This document shows, in pieces, positions 34,611-45,184 of a stretch of DNA of 64,000 nucleotides. The notes under the pieces were generated by a model. That model made no database searches. It was not told the origin of the DNA and saw only the letters and a list, made by a program, of their open reading frames with translations. Within the stretch, counting starts at the first letter, position 1, and every line of letters starts with the position of its first letter. The DNA comes from Branchinecta lynchi (taxonomy: Eukaryota > Arthropoda > Branchiopoda > Anostraca > Branchinectidae), in contig JAKZAP010000017.1 in the NCBI GenBank assembly GCA_023053575.1, positions 5,277,501-5,341,500 of the forward strand, in the 5' to 3' direction. A program made the translations under genes and the position numbers.

Positions 34611-35135
34611 AAAATCCCAGCACTAGATTTCACTCCCAGCAACTCCAATCAAATCCTATCAAGTAGTTTTTTTCACTAGTGGACTAAAGACAAAAATACT
34701 CGACTCAGCCGGTATTTGAACCGAAAACCTTCAGCTTTCTAGGGCACTGCTCCCCCAATGAGCTACAGATCTTGCGAACAAAGGTCGCAAACCCGGCAAT
34801 ATATCAACTATTTTTTTTTCACTAGTGGACCAAAAGACAAAGATATTCGACTCAGCCGGTATTTGAACCCAGAACCTTCAGCTTTCTAGGGCACTGCTTC
34901 CCAATGAGCTACGGAGGGGCCTATGAACAAAGGTCGCAAACCCAGCGCCAGATTTTACTCCCAGCAATTCCTATACCAAGTATTTTTTTTGTTGAATAGT
35001 GAACTGAATGACAAAAATGCTCCTCGCAGCCGGTATTTGAACCCAGGACCCGTGGATTTCTAGGTCACTGCTCCCCACTGAGCTACAGAGGGCCTTGTGA
35101 ACAAAGGTCGCACACCCAGCACTAGACTTCACTCT
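34590..35135 (-). repeat. Three tandem tRNA-derived SINE copies
   Basis: On the minus strand each copy has a polymerase III A box (GTAGCTCAGTGGGGAGCA or close) and a B box (GGGTTCAAATACCGGC): A boxes near 35085, 34910 and 34770, B boxes near 35035, 34865 and 34725. Each is followed by CTCGAGTATTTTTGTC-type unique sequence and preceded by GGGTNTGCGACCTTTGTTC. Copy spacing is about 130-175 bp. The tRNA of origin is not clear. Confidence 0.75.
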
Positions 35136-35289
35136 CATCAATTGCCATATATGCATTTCAGGGTAAAATTTGTGGGGGATGGGTTGGCTTGCTTCTGGTT
35201 TTTCGTCACGGTTAGCGTTCCTTTTATATCATTCGACCTTTACGTAATGTCTAGCCTACGAAGTAATTCACCAGAATAAGATACGTTTG

Positions 35290-35777
35290 CAAAGACGTTT
35301 GCAAACGTTTGCAAACGTGCAACGTTTTAATTCGTAAGTTCAGCAAGGCTGACCTTGATGTACGCGTTCAGCTGTTTAGAACGTACTGCTATCATCTTTT
35401 TGCTTTAGCATTGGTAACTAATGCTACCGCTAAAAGTCTTAGCAACGCTAAAATAAGTTATAACCGTGTGTTCCGGCGTTTGTTTAAGCTATCATATATC
35501 TGTAGTGTTTCTGCGACGCTTCTGCGACTCGCCTCACTTTTGAGGAAATTCACCGTAAGGCTAGAGCGGCACTTCTGTGCCGTCTTTTGGATTCAAAGAT
35601 TGAGGTTATAAAATTTGCCACTGTGCCAATTTTTCATTGCCTGCCTGTATGGCAGTCTCTTCTTGCTGCAACGCAACAGCAGGAACAGACTGCATGATTT
35701 TGTTGTTGTTTTCTTTTCTGTGTGTTTTCTTTTTCGTCTATGGCAATTTGCTGAATTAAAAGTATTCATTCATTCAA
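35290..35777 (+). pseudogene. LINE reverse-transcriptase C-terminal fragment with (ATTC)n tail
   Basis: The frame from 35309 reads VLIRKFSKADLDVRVQLFRT then YCYHLF, and later AKISYNRVFRRLFKLSY and CSVSATLLR, matching the end of CR1/RTEX-type reverse transcriptases (CSxxVKxxLFxSYC, then aYNxxxRxLf). It ends AATTAAAAGTATTCATTCATTC. 5'-truncated with stops. Confidence 0.75.
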
Positions 35778-36624
35778 AGTTGATAGAATCTTAATTTCTT
35801 TTGTCGCAGATTTGTTTTCTATGTCTGTGTCTGAAGGGGATCCTTACCAAGAAGGCTGGAGTATTGGTAGAATAAATCTCAGCCGATTAATTGGTTTACC
35901 TCCGTCAACTTCAGTTTGCAGTCAGCTTGTGCTGAGGGAATACTTCTTTTTCGAATTTGCACCAGACGTGGAAATCCGCTGTTTCGTCCAGGAAATGAAT
36001 TCCGTTCCCTACCAACAGTACTGAGCTCATTTGAAGTTTGAACCGGACTCTTGAGACTAGCGCATCCCTTTCAGAATTTCGAATTCGGGAAATTTGCCGG
36101 AAAACTTAAATGGAAGTCCAGAGAACTCTGAAAACAACTCTGGTTTCTCTATTGACTAATTCCCGAGGGAACATAATGACATTTTAAAAATAATAAGAAG
36201 CAAAATAGCCATCGTGAAGTAAAAAAATAATGATTTATCCAGAATTTTCTTCAAAGCAATTTTTGTCACGGGAAGATTTCTGCCGCTTGACGAACGCTCT
36301 GTAAACAGTATCCGAAGAAAGGGTATTCCAAGAGGCCAATATTCTATTCTGAAAGTCCATCGTCTGATTTTTTTAATTATTTTATTTTGATTATGATGAT
36401 TCTATTTATGACTCGTAAAAAAAAAGCACAAAGCACGAAGACGGAGTAAATTATAGGGAAAAAATAGAAAAAGAAAGGAAAACATGACAGAGAATTAACT
36501 TACAAATACACGATACAACTTTTACCCTAAAACTAAACCATGACGGTTTTGCAGTATTTTTCATCACGCTAACAGGAACTGAACAGCAGAGCACAATATC
36601 ATGACCAAGAAATACCTTTTCTTT

Positions 36625-36682
36625 ATTCCTTTTCTAGCTTTTAGCTATTCGGATTAAACTTGATTGATTGATTGATTGAAAT
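36625..36682 (+). repeat. LINE 3' end with (TTGA)n tail
   Basis: TTCTAGCTTTTAGCTATTCG then GATTAAACTTGATTGATTG, the same 3' terminus as at 20450-20498. Confidence 0.7.
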
Positions 36683-36814
36683 ACGGTATCGTTGACCCGG
36701 TTCGGAAGCTTGACGAGCTATGTCAACGATTAAAATGCAATTAGAGCGGACATGAGGGGCAATTGATAGTTCTTTGAAATTTTCTGAATTATTAGTGTGA
36801 TTTGCCTAATGTTT

Positions 36815-37565
36815 TTTGGGATCCCAAAACGTAAGCGTGAAAACTATATTCTCGCCGGAAAAGTAGTGCCCGGAATCTTGGCCAAACCGGAAAGTTTGTT
36901 AAAAGTAAAAAGTTTTATTTGAAGTTGATTAGATCGTTGATTTGGGATTAAGAAGGCATGCTGAACACTTATGTGAAAATCAATTTTTACCCTGACGAGT
37001 AGTTCGCCCGTAATCCGGCCAAACCCGAAAAATTTGTTAAAAGCAAATTCTTTTTTTGAAGTTGATTAAATGTCCAATTTGACGGTAAGAAAAGATGATG
37101 CACACATATATGACAATCGTTTTTTACCCGGATATATAGTTCGCCCGGAATCGGGCGGAAACCGGAAAATTTGTTAAAAGTGGGTTTTATTTGAAGTTGA
37201 TTAGATGTTCGACACAGGGGTAAAGAGATACGCTGAATTAGTTTTTGAGCTTTATTTTTTTGCTAGAATAGTTCCGTAATTCGGCCGAAACCAGAAATTT
37301 GCAGAAGCAAGGTCGGACGTTTCGATCAGTTTCGTCAAAGTAGAAATGATTCACACACATGATGAATCCATATCTGAACTGTTTTTTTTCTTCTTCAGAT
37401 AATTAGATATTTGGCCTTCATCTGTTCCAAAATTTTAATAGTAAAAATGTTTGAGGAGTCTATATAGCGACGACTGGATCTAGCCAAAGTCCGAATTGTC
37501 TGGATCAAATATACAATTTTTGGAATCCCATCGAACCCTTTGGTTTTGTTTCTTATGTTGTGTGA
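36815..37565. repeat. Repeat family R2, copy 3
   Basis: TTTTTTGGGATCCCAAAACG opens it, subrepeats with TAGTTCGCCCGGAATCGGGC and GAAGTTGATTAGATGTTCG follow, and it ends TCTGGATCAAATATACAATT then TTTGGAATCCCATCG...TTTGGTTTTGTT. Shorter than copies 1 and 4, with fewer subrepeats. Confidence 0.75.
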
Positions 37566-38885
37566 TCTTTTTTCTGTGTTTATACTCAACCATTTTCTCT
37601 TTCCAGTACTATGGGTGAAAAAATAAATCGGCAGCAACTAAACATCGGCATCATAAACACAATCATAACAAACCACTATGTAACTAATAAACAAAATCTA
37701 TCTCGAACCAAAAAAAACTAACGTGAATAATCTTTTCACTGAACTTTTAAAAGTTCACTTTCAGCGTGTAATTTTAACAGAAACTGAAATATTTAATAAT
37801 AACTATACTTGAGCAAGATGGTGGTTGAGTTCCTGATACCGGGCAGACAGCTTATCTTCCTTACTTCTCGCAACAACAATAGGGTCTGTCAGATTTAGAT
37901 CTCGCATCATTCTTCTATTTTTTGTTGTATCTCTATGCGCTTGTTCATGTGATCTGTGCTTGACAAAACAGATTTACGAAAAATGCGTGTTCAGGAACCG
38001 TCTTCACCAAGTTCACCACTGGACACTGAAAAGCCGCGTTTGTTTTAAGATTCGAATATTTGGCGTCATAGTAGAATCTGTGTTGTGGGGAAGGCGGCAG
38101 ATATTTTTTTTTAGAGATATTTACATTAGAGAATCTTTAGCAGGATCCAAATAATTCAGTGTGTTCAGTTAAATGACACAAATAAGCTGGCTTTTCAGTT
38201 GAACTACAAATACGATTCGGTATCATCTTAGGATGAGGGCTGGCTGAGTGAATACTTCACTTCAGATATGCTTGTTCATTCAGTTGATACCTTTGAAAAA
38301 CATTTTTTTTTGAAAAATCACGAGTTTCAAGTATTGTCAGGCAGTTCTGGGTTTTATTTTTTGTCGCGGGAGAGGATCGAAATTCGTGAGAACGGTCGAA
38401 AATTTGAGGAAGGTGGAAATTCGGGAGTAAGGTCGACATTTGAGAGGAAGGTTGTGTTATGCAAAGCTGTACATGTATGTAATATTTTGACAACAGCTTC
38501 AAAATAATATAAATATCACAGTCCTTGACTTTTATATTATCTCAGCACCGACCTTCCTCAGGTCTGACTCAATACACACTGAGTATACTTTTCCTCAATT
38601 CTCCTTGTCGGAACCATATGACTGAAATTAGCTAATGCCAGGAATTTTAATATCCACTTGCTGATCAGTTGAGTGGACCAAGGATCCTTGGTTATAGTGC
38701 ACCTTGTTGACAGTTAAAATTCAGGAGAAAGGTTGGAGCTCAGGAAAGTAGACTCACTAGTGGAAAGCCAGCTGTCATAGCTCCGGATTACGACCTGCTG
38801 AGACTTCACTGCAGCGTAGGTCTAAGTCTATGCTCCTTCTTTTGCTTTCCTTGCCTCTTTTCCTAACTCTTTCTTTCCTATGTAG
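37566..38885. other. Intron G-H distal part, nothing recognised
   Basis: AT-rich sequence up to the exon H acceptor, with a long pyrimidine-rich tract (CTTCTTTTGCTTTCCTTGCC and onward) at 38835-38880 that fits a polypyrimidine tract. No repeat family or frame was recognised. Confidence 0.5.
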
Positions 38886-39843
38886 GTCCTAGAGGGCACA
38901 CTGCATGAAACCTGCACTAACAGAGACTTGCTTCAGACTAACCTGGACGCCATATCCTTGGAGAGGGGTGACCTTTCAAAGCAGTTTATAGAACTAAATG
39001 AATCGAAAGTCTCCCTTGAAAAACGAATTGGTATCCTAGAAAGCGAGTTGAAGCTGAGGGAAACCGAATGTGTCGAGCTTTTACAGCTGAAATCAAGCTT
39101 ATCTGGTGAAAGAAGTAGCTTAGAAGCTGAGTTAACCTCAGCTAAGCAGCAAGTAGCAGGGCTTATCGAAAAGCTTCAAGATGTAGAGTCAAGCTTAGAG
39201 GGAAAGTTGATAGAAGCTGCTTTGCTCAGTCGGGAAAAGGAAAGCTGTGTAGCTGAAATCAGCGAGCTCAAAAGACGCATAGAAGAGGGGGAAGCGCGCA
39301 GAGGTGAACTCGAAGCTGATTTGGTAGATAGCACTAATTGCTTACAAAACACGGACATGCTTCGCACTGATTTGGAAAGCGAAGTGGTTAAGCTAACTGT
39401 TAACTCCAAGTCCCTGCTACAAGAAAAAATTAAGCTTGCCAATGAGCTAAATGTTGTACGTTCAGAGTTTGACGAAGTACGGAACATGATGCGTAGCCTC
39501 CAGACGAGCTTGTATGAGAAACTGGAAGAACGAAAGCAGTTGATAGAAGCGCGTGACCGCACTGAGTCTGAGCTGAGCCGCGTTCGTGGTGATCTGGCAA
39601 AGGAGGCTGTTCATCGCTCGGAGGCTGAGCGGCAACTGAGTTCGTTGAATGTGAATTTGCAGGAAATGTGCGCGGCGAAGGTGGAGCTTGAGCGGGAGCA
39701 AGAGCTCCTTATGACATCGTTCGAGGGGGAGCGGAAAAGAAATGAAATCGCGGTTGAGGAGATGGAAAATTCAAAGTTGGAATTCAGGACAAAGGTGGAA
39801 GAGGAGAGGAAAGATAACGCAGATGGCCTCTTGAAACTCTATG
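38886..39843 (+). CDS. Hip1: HIP1-family exon H: long coiled-coil exon (319 codons)
   Basis: The acceptor is CTATGTAG, phase 0; 319 codons (residues 474-792) plus one base before GTAAGC. The whole exon reads as uninterrupted heptads, for example LESELKLRETECVELLQL and LEAELTSAKQQVAGLIEKL, with almost no proline. It ends DGLLKLY, where HIP1 has the segment just before its PPLI block. Together with exons F and G the coiled coil is about 500 residues, whereas the human HIP1 coiled coil is roughly 270. The extra length sits mostly in this one large exon, an unusual size beside neighbouring exons of 90-293 bp. The alternative that it belongs to another coiled-coil gene is unlikely because phase matches on both sides. 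Confidence 0.9.
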
Positions 39844-40315
39844 GTAAGCTGTTCATATAATATGTGGGCTCTCTGGGAGTTCAGATTCAAACCTGAACTC
39901 TCGATGCAATCCGCAAGTCTCTGTCAAGTCACGTTTCGGGAGACATGGTCGCTGTACTCCACCTCTAAAAATTTGATCATGAGGGGTGTTCGTCGATTGA
40001 AACTCGCTAAAGTGGAATTTTGTCTTTTTTTTGGCCTCATTTTGTTTTTGATATTTTAAAGTGCCTTAAAACAAAAATAAAATTTAACCTTCTGTACTAC
40101 AAGGATCCTCAGTTTTTTGTGTGTCTGCTTAATAAAATGGGTATTTTTCGCTCTGTGTGCCGCTAATTTGAATTTCTCGCCAGATTTGAGCAGCGAAATC
40201 GAAAATCACGTCGAGAGTGGTTTGTCATACGCAAAGGCCATAACAGTGAAAAAACAGGAAACTTCAGTTATAGTTATCTGTGCCAGATTCTGTATCTCTC
40301 TTTAATGAGTTAACA

Positions 40316-40957
40316 GTTTTTTCAGATACCATGGTATCTGCTACCACGGTAACTGGATCTGCAATTGGTCGTTTGTGGTGTCTGATCTCAGTCAATCAAT
40401 CAATAAATTTATTACCCGAAATACACACATGGTGTAAACACGGAGTAAATATAAAGAGAAAAAAGAAAAGAAAGAGAAGAAAAAGCAGATACAAACATAG
40501 ACAAAACACCTTCTCATCACAACAACTGCAGAAAAGAAACACACTTAACAACTTCAGGTAACTATTTACAGAAAGGCGCTGAACAAGTTATTCGTCGAAT
40601 ATAAAGACTTCTCAAACCGCAATCTCCGTTCCGCGATGGCTTTGATCTACGGTTGCCCTGAAAAAACAACAATTAAAATTGCGCTTTTCGAAGTCATCCC
40701 AAAAGAAAAACTGATATTCAGTTACATAACTAAGTGCCAAACTTCTTTACCACCAATTTAACAAAAATTGATGAAAGTCAAACTACTTTTTCAGATACCA
40801 CGATCAGTTACCACGGTTTGACCGTGGTATATGAATATCAGATACCACGATAACTGTCCAGATACCACGATGCAAAAACGTCTTTTGACCGTGGTATCAG
40901 GTACCACGATAACTGCAAAAAAGACTCTATATCGTGGTATCTGCAAAAACACAACTT
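40316..40957. mobile_element. MITE family M-TAGTTG, diverged copy split by a retroelement
   Basis: ATCTGCTACCACGGTAACTG, GCGCTTTTCGAAGTCATCCC, CCGTGGTAT and the end TATCTGCAAAAACACAACTT match 26463-26838. The element is cut at about 40389 by an antisense retroelement and resumes at about 40672. Its left end is incomplete. Confidence 0.75.
40389..40672 (-). repeat. Antisense retroelement 3' fragment, (TTGA)n tail
   Basis: The plus strand begins TCAATCAATCAATAAATTTA, the reverse of an AATAAA...TTGATTGATTGA tail. It sits inside the M-TAGTTG element, so it is younger than that insertion. The body was not recognised. Confidence 0.6.
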
Positions 40958-41212
40958 ATGCTTTATTTTACCAAAATAGTATTAGCTAGCGCAGGCATGT
41001 CAATAGATACACGAGTCAAAACACTTTTAACGCTAATTTGCGTAAATAAGAAAACACATAAAGATTAATGTAAAATGCATGAAAATTCTTCATTTAGCGT
41101 TGCTCTGTTAAAATAATCAGTAAAATGACTTGATATAACGTTGCGTACTAGTAACTTGGTAAGAACATATCAGTTGACAACACTTTGTCTTTTCCCGACA
41201 TCTTGTTCTCGG

Positions 41213-41690
41213 TCCGTCAACAATATGGGTTTCAACGGTGGAATGGTGATTGAAGACAGTTCCGTCCAAATCTGACAGTTAGTTCATTTCGGCGTTTTTC
41301 CAGTTCTTTTAGTGCGGTGCCATAGTTTGCGTAGTATTGGTCTAATATAATTTTCAAAGCCCTTTTCTGGACCAACTCAATTTGGGCAGATTGTTCCTTG
41401 GTCAGACCAGGGTGCCAAGCAAAACAAGCGTACTGTAGGTAAGGTCTAATGTAACTTAAAGCATTTCTTTTGGTATTCCTAACCTTTTCAGCTGCGAAAA
41501 CGAACCAAGCAGAGATCCAGCTTTGTTTGTCAAATTTTCTACATGTATATTCCATTTATGGTCATCGTCCAAGTAAATACGAAGTGTCTTAACAGTTTTG
41601 GACCTATTTAGTCCAGTAGGGGCCAGAGATGGGTTTTCAGTCTTCAGAAACGAAAAAGTCATGGATGTGCTTTTTGTCTAGCTAACAGCC
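41213..41690 (-). pseudogene. LINE reverse-transcriptase fragment, antisense
   Basis: Minus-strand frames read VKTLRIYLDDDHKWNIHVEN, then (after a frameshift) YIRPYLQYACFAWHPGLTKE, QIELVQKRALKIIL and ELEKRRNELTVRFGRNCLQS. This is the thumb and C-terminal region of a CR1/L2-superfamily non-LTR reverse transcriptase. One frameshift separates the two frames; no endonuclease part is seen. Confidence 0.85.
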
Positions 41691-41748
41691 AGTTTCACTT
41701 GTACTGGTTCAGTTTTGAGATTATTAAATATGCCTGACAAGTAGGTTA

Positions 41749-42034
41749 TGGTCCATTTACACACTGTGTAAAATCCGAGCGTATTTTGAAATCCGAGCGT
41801 ATTTTGAAATCCGAGCGTATTTTGAAATCCGAGCGTATTTTGAAATCCGAGTGTATTTTACGCAACGTTTGAGCTTGAAAATATTTCTAGCAATACGGAT
41901 GTATTTATATACAAAACGGATCGATTTCTCTAATACGGCCGTATTGCTAGAAATGTTTTCAAGCTCAAAACGTGCGTAAAATACGCTCGGATTTCAAAAT
42001 ACGCTCGGATTCTACGCAGTGTGTAAACCCACCA
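41749..42034. mobile_element. Harbinger-like foldback MITE with amplified 20-bp arm repeats
   Basis: TGGTCCATTTACACACTGTG and CACTGTG-like CAGTGTGTAAACCCACCA ends are inverted, and TTA flanks both sides (41746-41748, 42035-42037), as for PIF/Harbinger elements. The left arm carries five tandem copies of ATCCGAGCGTATTTTGAA, the right arm only two in reverse. Inner arms (CGTTTGAGCTTGAAAA.ATTTCTAGCAATACGG) also pair. Confidence 0.88.
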
Positions 42035-42119
42035 TTAGTTGTGGCGTTTGTGTGTTGAGTCTTAAAGCTAATGCTGTCGGGTCGTCTGCAAACTTAATAC
42101 ACTCACCTACGGTGACTAA

Positions 42120-42415
42120 GAGAGTGTTCCACAGTACTTATCGTAGTTACTACGCATGACGTCGCGAATTCTGACTTTTTGCCGTCAAGGCTGGAACGAT
42201 TTTTCTATTTTCCAGCAGGATCTCACGCCAGGGGCGAATCCGACCAATCACGTTACAGAGATGCGTAGTTACTACGCTCCCGAGCATGGTAAGCAAATAG
42301 TAACTATTAGTTACTATTCCGACATGGTTGGAACGGTCAGCGTAGTAACTTTTCGTGAGGATGGAACGGAAATAGTAACTAATAGTAACTATTGTTACAA
42401 GGGTGGAACACGCTC
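42120..42415 (+). mobile_element. MITE family M-GAGCGTG, copy with TAA duplication
   Basis: Starts GAGAGTGTTCCACAG and ends GGGTGGAACACGCTC; TAA flanks it at 42117-42119 and 42416-42418. About 296 bp, with GTAGTTACTACG inner palindromes. Confidence 0.9.
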
Positions 42416-42814
42416 TAAGATACGGTTAATAACTATAAGAAATAACTTTAATAACTATAAAAAGGCCTAGCTTTGTGCCTTGCCGCGAACCACACAAGAT
42501 ATCTTGGAATTCAGAGGCCTCTTGGTCAGAAAGTTCGCTGACATCCGAATAATTAACTGGCGGGCACCCATGAACTTAGCTTCATCTAATGCAGTTTTAT
42601 GGTCTCTCTTAATTCACGTAACACCCATGGAGGAAGGTATAAATGCTAAGAACTGCACCCGACTTAGTCGGACCACAGCGCGACACACACAAATCTTTCT
42701 AAGCCAATTGTTTTTTCCCCGAGGCCTTGCCATGTGGGCCCTGGACGATATTGCAGTTCTAGACTTATAAATACAAAAAGTGCTTTCTAGCGTATGTCAC
42801 GGTAAAAGACCCTT

Positions 42815-43117
42815 CCCGATGAAAAATTTGTAGCCTGCGTAGTAGTATGGTAGTAGTACAAAAACGTTGCATGTAATACTATGTAATATCAAACAATACT
42901 ATCATTTAATGTGCCTCAGACTGGTCCAGTCTTATCTAGTAGTATCCAGTAGCATCCTGTCTTGCCATAGTAGCATCCGCTCTTGCTAATAGTAGCATAT
43001 AGTAGGATGCAGTAACACGGTAGCCTTGAAGTAGAAGCATGTAGTGCATCGCTAGTATTGCATGTTACTTTTTCGTACTACTTCATGGTACTATTATGAG
43101 ATAAATTTTTCATCGGG
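42815..43117. mobile_element. MITE family M-CCCGATG, copy 2
   Basis: Ends CCCGATGAAAAATTTG and AAATTTTTCATCGGG with dinucleotide TT on both sides. The interior is co-linear with 22460-22763. Confidence 0.88.
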
Positions 43118-43243
43118 TTATGCAAGTCGCGTCATTACATAAATATCTAAAGGCTTCGCTGGTGCCGAAAACAAACTTTTTGGCCACACGAGCTATTCGG
43201 AAACGCTTCTTGGGCTGCATCGCACGGAAAAGCGTTTACGAGT

Positions 43244-43480
43244 CGTGGTAAGGTAAAGGTAAGTTATAGGTAAGGTATAATTTTATTGACGAATATAAAT
43301 AAACCTCATGTTGCTTAAAAGCGTCAGACATGCCAGTAGCATAAGAAGACTATGCTTCACTAATTCTGTTAAAATCCTAGCCTAAGGCGTTATGAAAAAA
43401 ACAGAGAAACAACTAACACACATCAACACTAGAATTTTAGGACAAGATAAGTAATAACTGAATGTGGTTGATACTAGTCC
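43244..43480 (-). repeat. Antisense copy of the (CTTAC)n-tailed retroelement
   Basis: GGTAAGGTAAAGGTAAGTTA, TATAATTTTATTGACGAATA, ATAAATAAACCTCATGTTG and CTAGCCTAAGGCGTTATG are the reverse complement of 28000-28299 with moderate divergence. Confidence 0.7.
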
Positions 43481-43725
43481 TAATTATACCTCCTTTGACT
43501 ATTCCTGGATGTAAAAGCATAATTGATACTACTGTAAAAGAGAAATTGGTGGGGTGGGCTTATGGTTAACCGGCTTTAGGTCAAAATAATAGTCCTGTTT
43601 TCGGACTTTACACGAGTGATGAATGACGTATCGGAAATCAAATATATGCTTTATCTCCACAAGGGAAGGTATAAGTGACGACGGATTCGAATTTTAGTGG
43701 GACCGACACAGTAGGCTACTACCAA

Positions 43726-43975
43726 CCGGATGAAAAATTCTTTGACTGTGTAGTTGTATGGTAGTTGTGCGAAAATGTTGCATGTATTGATATATAGTAG
43801 CATCTACTTTCGTTGAACATGCCGCCGACTGGGTTAATGTTAAGTAGGTAGTATCCAGTAGCATCCAATCTTGCTGTACTAGCATCCAGTTTGCCAGTAG
43901 TAGCATGCAGTGGCACTGTGGCACTACTTTTTCGTACAACTCCATACGAATAATTCTCGAAAAATTTTCATCAGG
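43726..43975. mobile_element. MITE family M-CCCGATG, diverged copy 3
   Basis: CCGGATGAAAAATTCTTTGA at the left, GAAAAATTTTCATCAGG at the right, GTAGTAGCATCCAG-type interior. Clearly related to, but shorter than, copies 1 and 2. Confidence 0.7.
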
Positions 43976-44115
43976 AATCCGCTTCGTTGTTGTTCGCGGA
44001 GTGATGAATCGACTAGACCAAACCAGTGCTACAGGAAAGAATAGAAAATAATGCTCCTGCCTTGAATACGCCTACCTAAGCCTCTGGTTTATACGTTAAT
44101 CATTTTTTATTTTAG

Positions 44116-44205
44116 AGAGTTGCATAGCGGAGGCTGAAAGAGACCTTGGTCGACTGCTGTCTGTCTTGGATCAACCGCCTCTCGTTGTCGTTGCCTTGTC
44201 CTCCG
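44116..44205 (+). CDS. Hip1: HIP1-family exon I: after the coiled coil
   Basis: A 90-bp exon. The acceptor is TTATTTTAG; two bases complete a Glu codon, 29 codons follow (residues 794-822) and one base remains before GTAAGT. ESCIAEAERDLGRLLSVLDQ then PPLVVVALSS corresponds to human HIP1 AAEQVIQDALNQLEEPPLISCAGS. This is the start of the helical region between the coiled coil and the actin-binding module. A MITE with a clean TGA target duplication starts at 44221, 15 bp after the exon end, so the splice donor was narrowly missed. An alternative acceptor 2 bp downstream would break the frame. Confidence 0.87.
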
Positions 44206-44220
44206 GTAAGTGTAGACTGA

Positions 44221-44526
44221 GAGCGTGTTCCGTCCTACTTACCGTTGTTACTACGCATGGCGTCACGAATTCTGGCTTTTTTCCGTCAAGGCTGGAAGGT
44301 TTTTTTTTATTTTCCAGCAGGATCTCACGCCACGCGTGAATCCGACCAATCCCGTTACAGAGATGCATAGTTACTACGCTTACTACGCTCCCGAGCATGG
44401 TAAGCAAATAGTAACTATTAATTACTATTCCGACAAGGTTGGAACGGTCAGCGTAGTAACTGTTCGTGAGGATGGAACGGACATAGTAACTAATAGTAAC
44501 TATTGTTAGAAGGGTGGAACACGCTC
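44221..44526 (+). mobile_element. MITE family M-GAGCGTG, copy next to the exon I donor
   Basis: Starts GAGCGTGTTCCGTCCTACTT and ends AGGGTGGAACACGCTC; TGA flanks it (44218-44220, 44527-44529). It begins 15 bp after the end of exon I, just beyond the GTAAGTGTAG donor. Confidence 0.92.
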
Positions 44527-44656
44527 TGAGTTCACGCATGTCCCTTCGATCTCAAATTTCTTGTGCGAATTTCCTATCAAATAGACTCATACTAAACGCG
44601 AACAGAGCGTAACTAAACGCCAACGAAGTATCACTACACGCCAACAGTAGTGGTAC

Positions 44657-45184
44657 TGAACGTGTCCGAAAGTTTTTTGTTGCTGTAATGCTTCATTAAT
44701 GCCGCGTTTTCTTTCTTTTTTTGTCCAAAAGCTGTTACCTTTTTTTCTTCTCTGACACTTCTATAGTACCAAAGTTTAAGTCAGGAAGAAGAAGAAGAAA
44801 AAAGAATTATGTATAAGGCTGGCAAAATGGATCAGCTACTGATATCCAACCTTCTTATCTTTCCTTTCTTCGTTGGCCATGCTCGCCAGTTGTCTTAGAA
44901 TTTGGAATGTTTGCCGAATTGTCAGTTGTCTTTTTGAATTTGTTATGTTTGCCGCCGAAAACACTGAGAGAATCTCTGTACTCCCCAGTTTCTTCTTGAA
45001 AATTCAGCATAAAATTTAGCACTCTTGCTGAAGTTTTCGATGAATTTTATGCTGGATTAATTGTGCATTAATTGAGCGAAAATTTAAGTCCGAAAGCGAA
45101 ATGCTATATAAAATGCTGAATTAATTCAGCAGTACTGAATTAATTCAGCATTTTTGTTCGTTTCGGAGCTTTCGGACACGTTCA
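44657..45184. mobile_element. Inverted-repeat element with central 19-bp-arm palindrome
   Basis: TGAACGTGTCCGAAAG (44657-44672) and CTTTCGGACACGTTCA (45169-45184) are exact 16-bp inverted repeats. Near the right end AAATGCTGAATTAATTCAG and its exact reverse complement are separated by CAGTA (about 45111-45153). ACGCCAACAGTA-like repeats flank it on both sides. Class unknown. Confidence 0.7.

Noticed and set aside
34590..35135. Functional tRNA genes
   Set aside because: A and B boxes are present, but the sequences do not fold into a full cloverleaf with acceptor stem and they recur as SINE copies.
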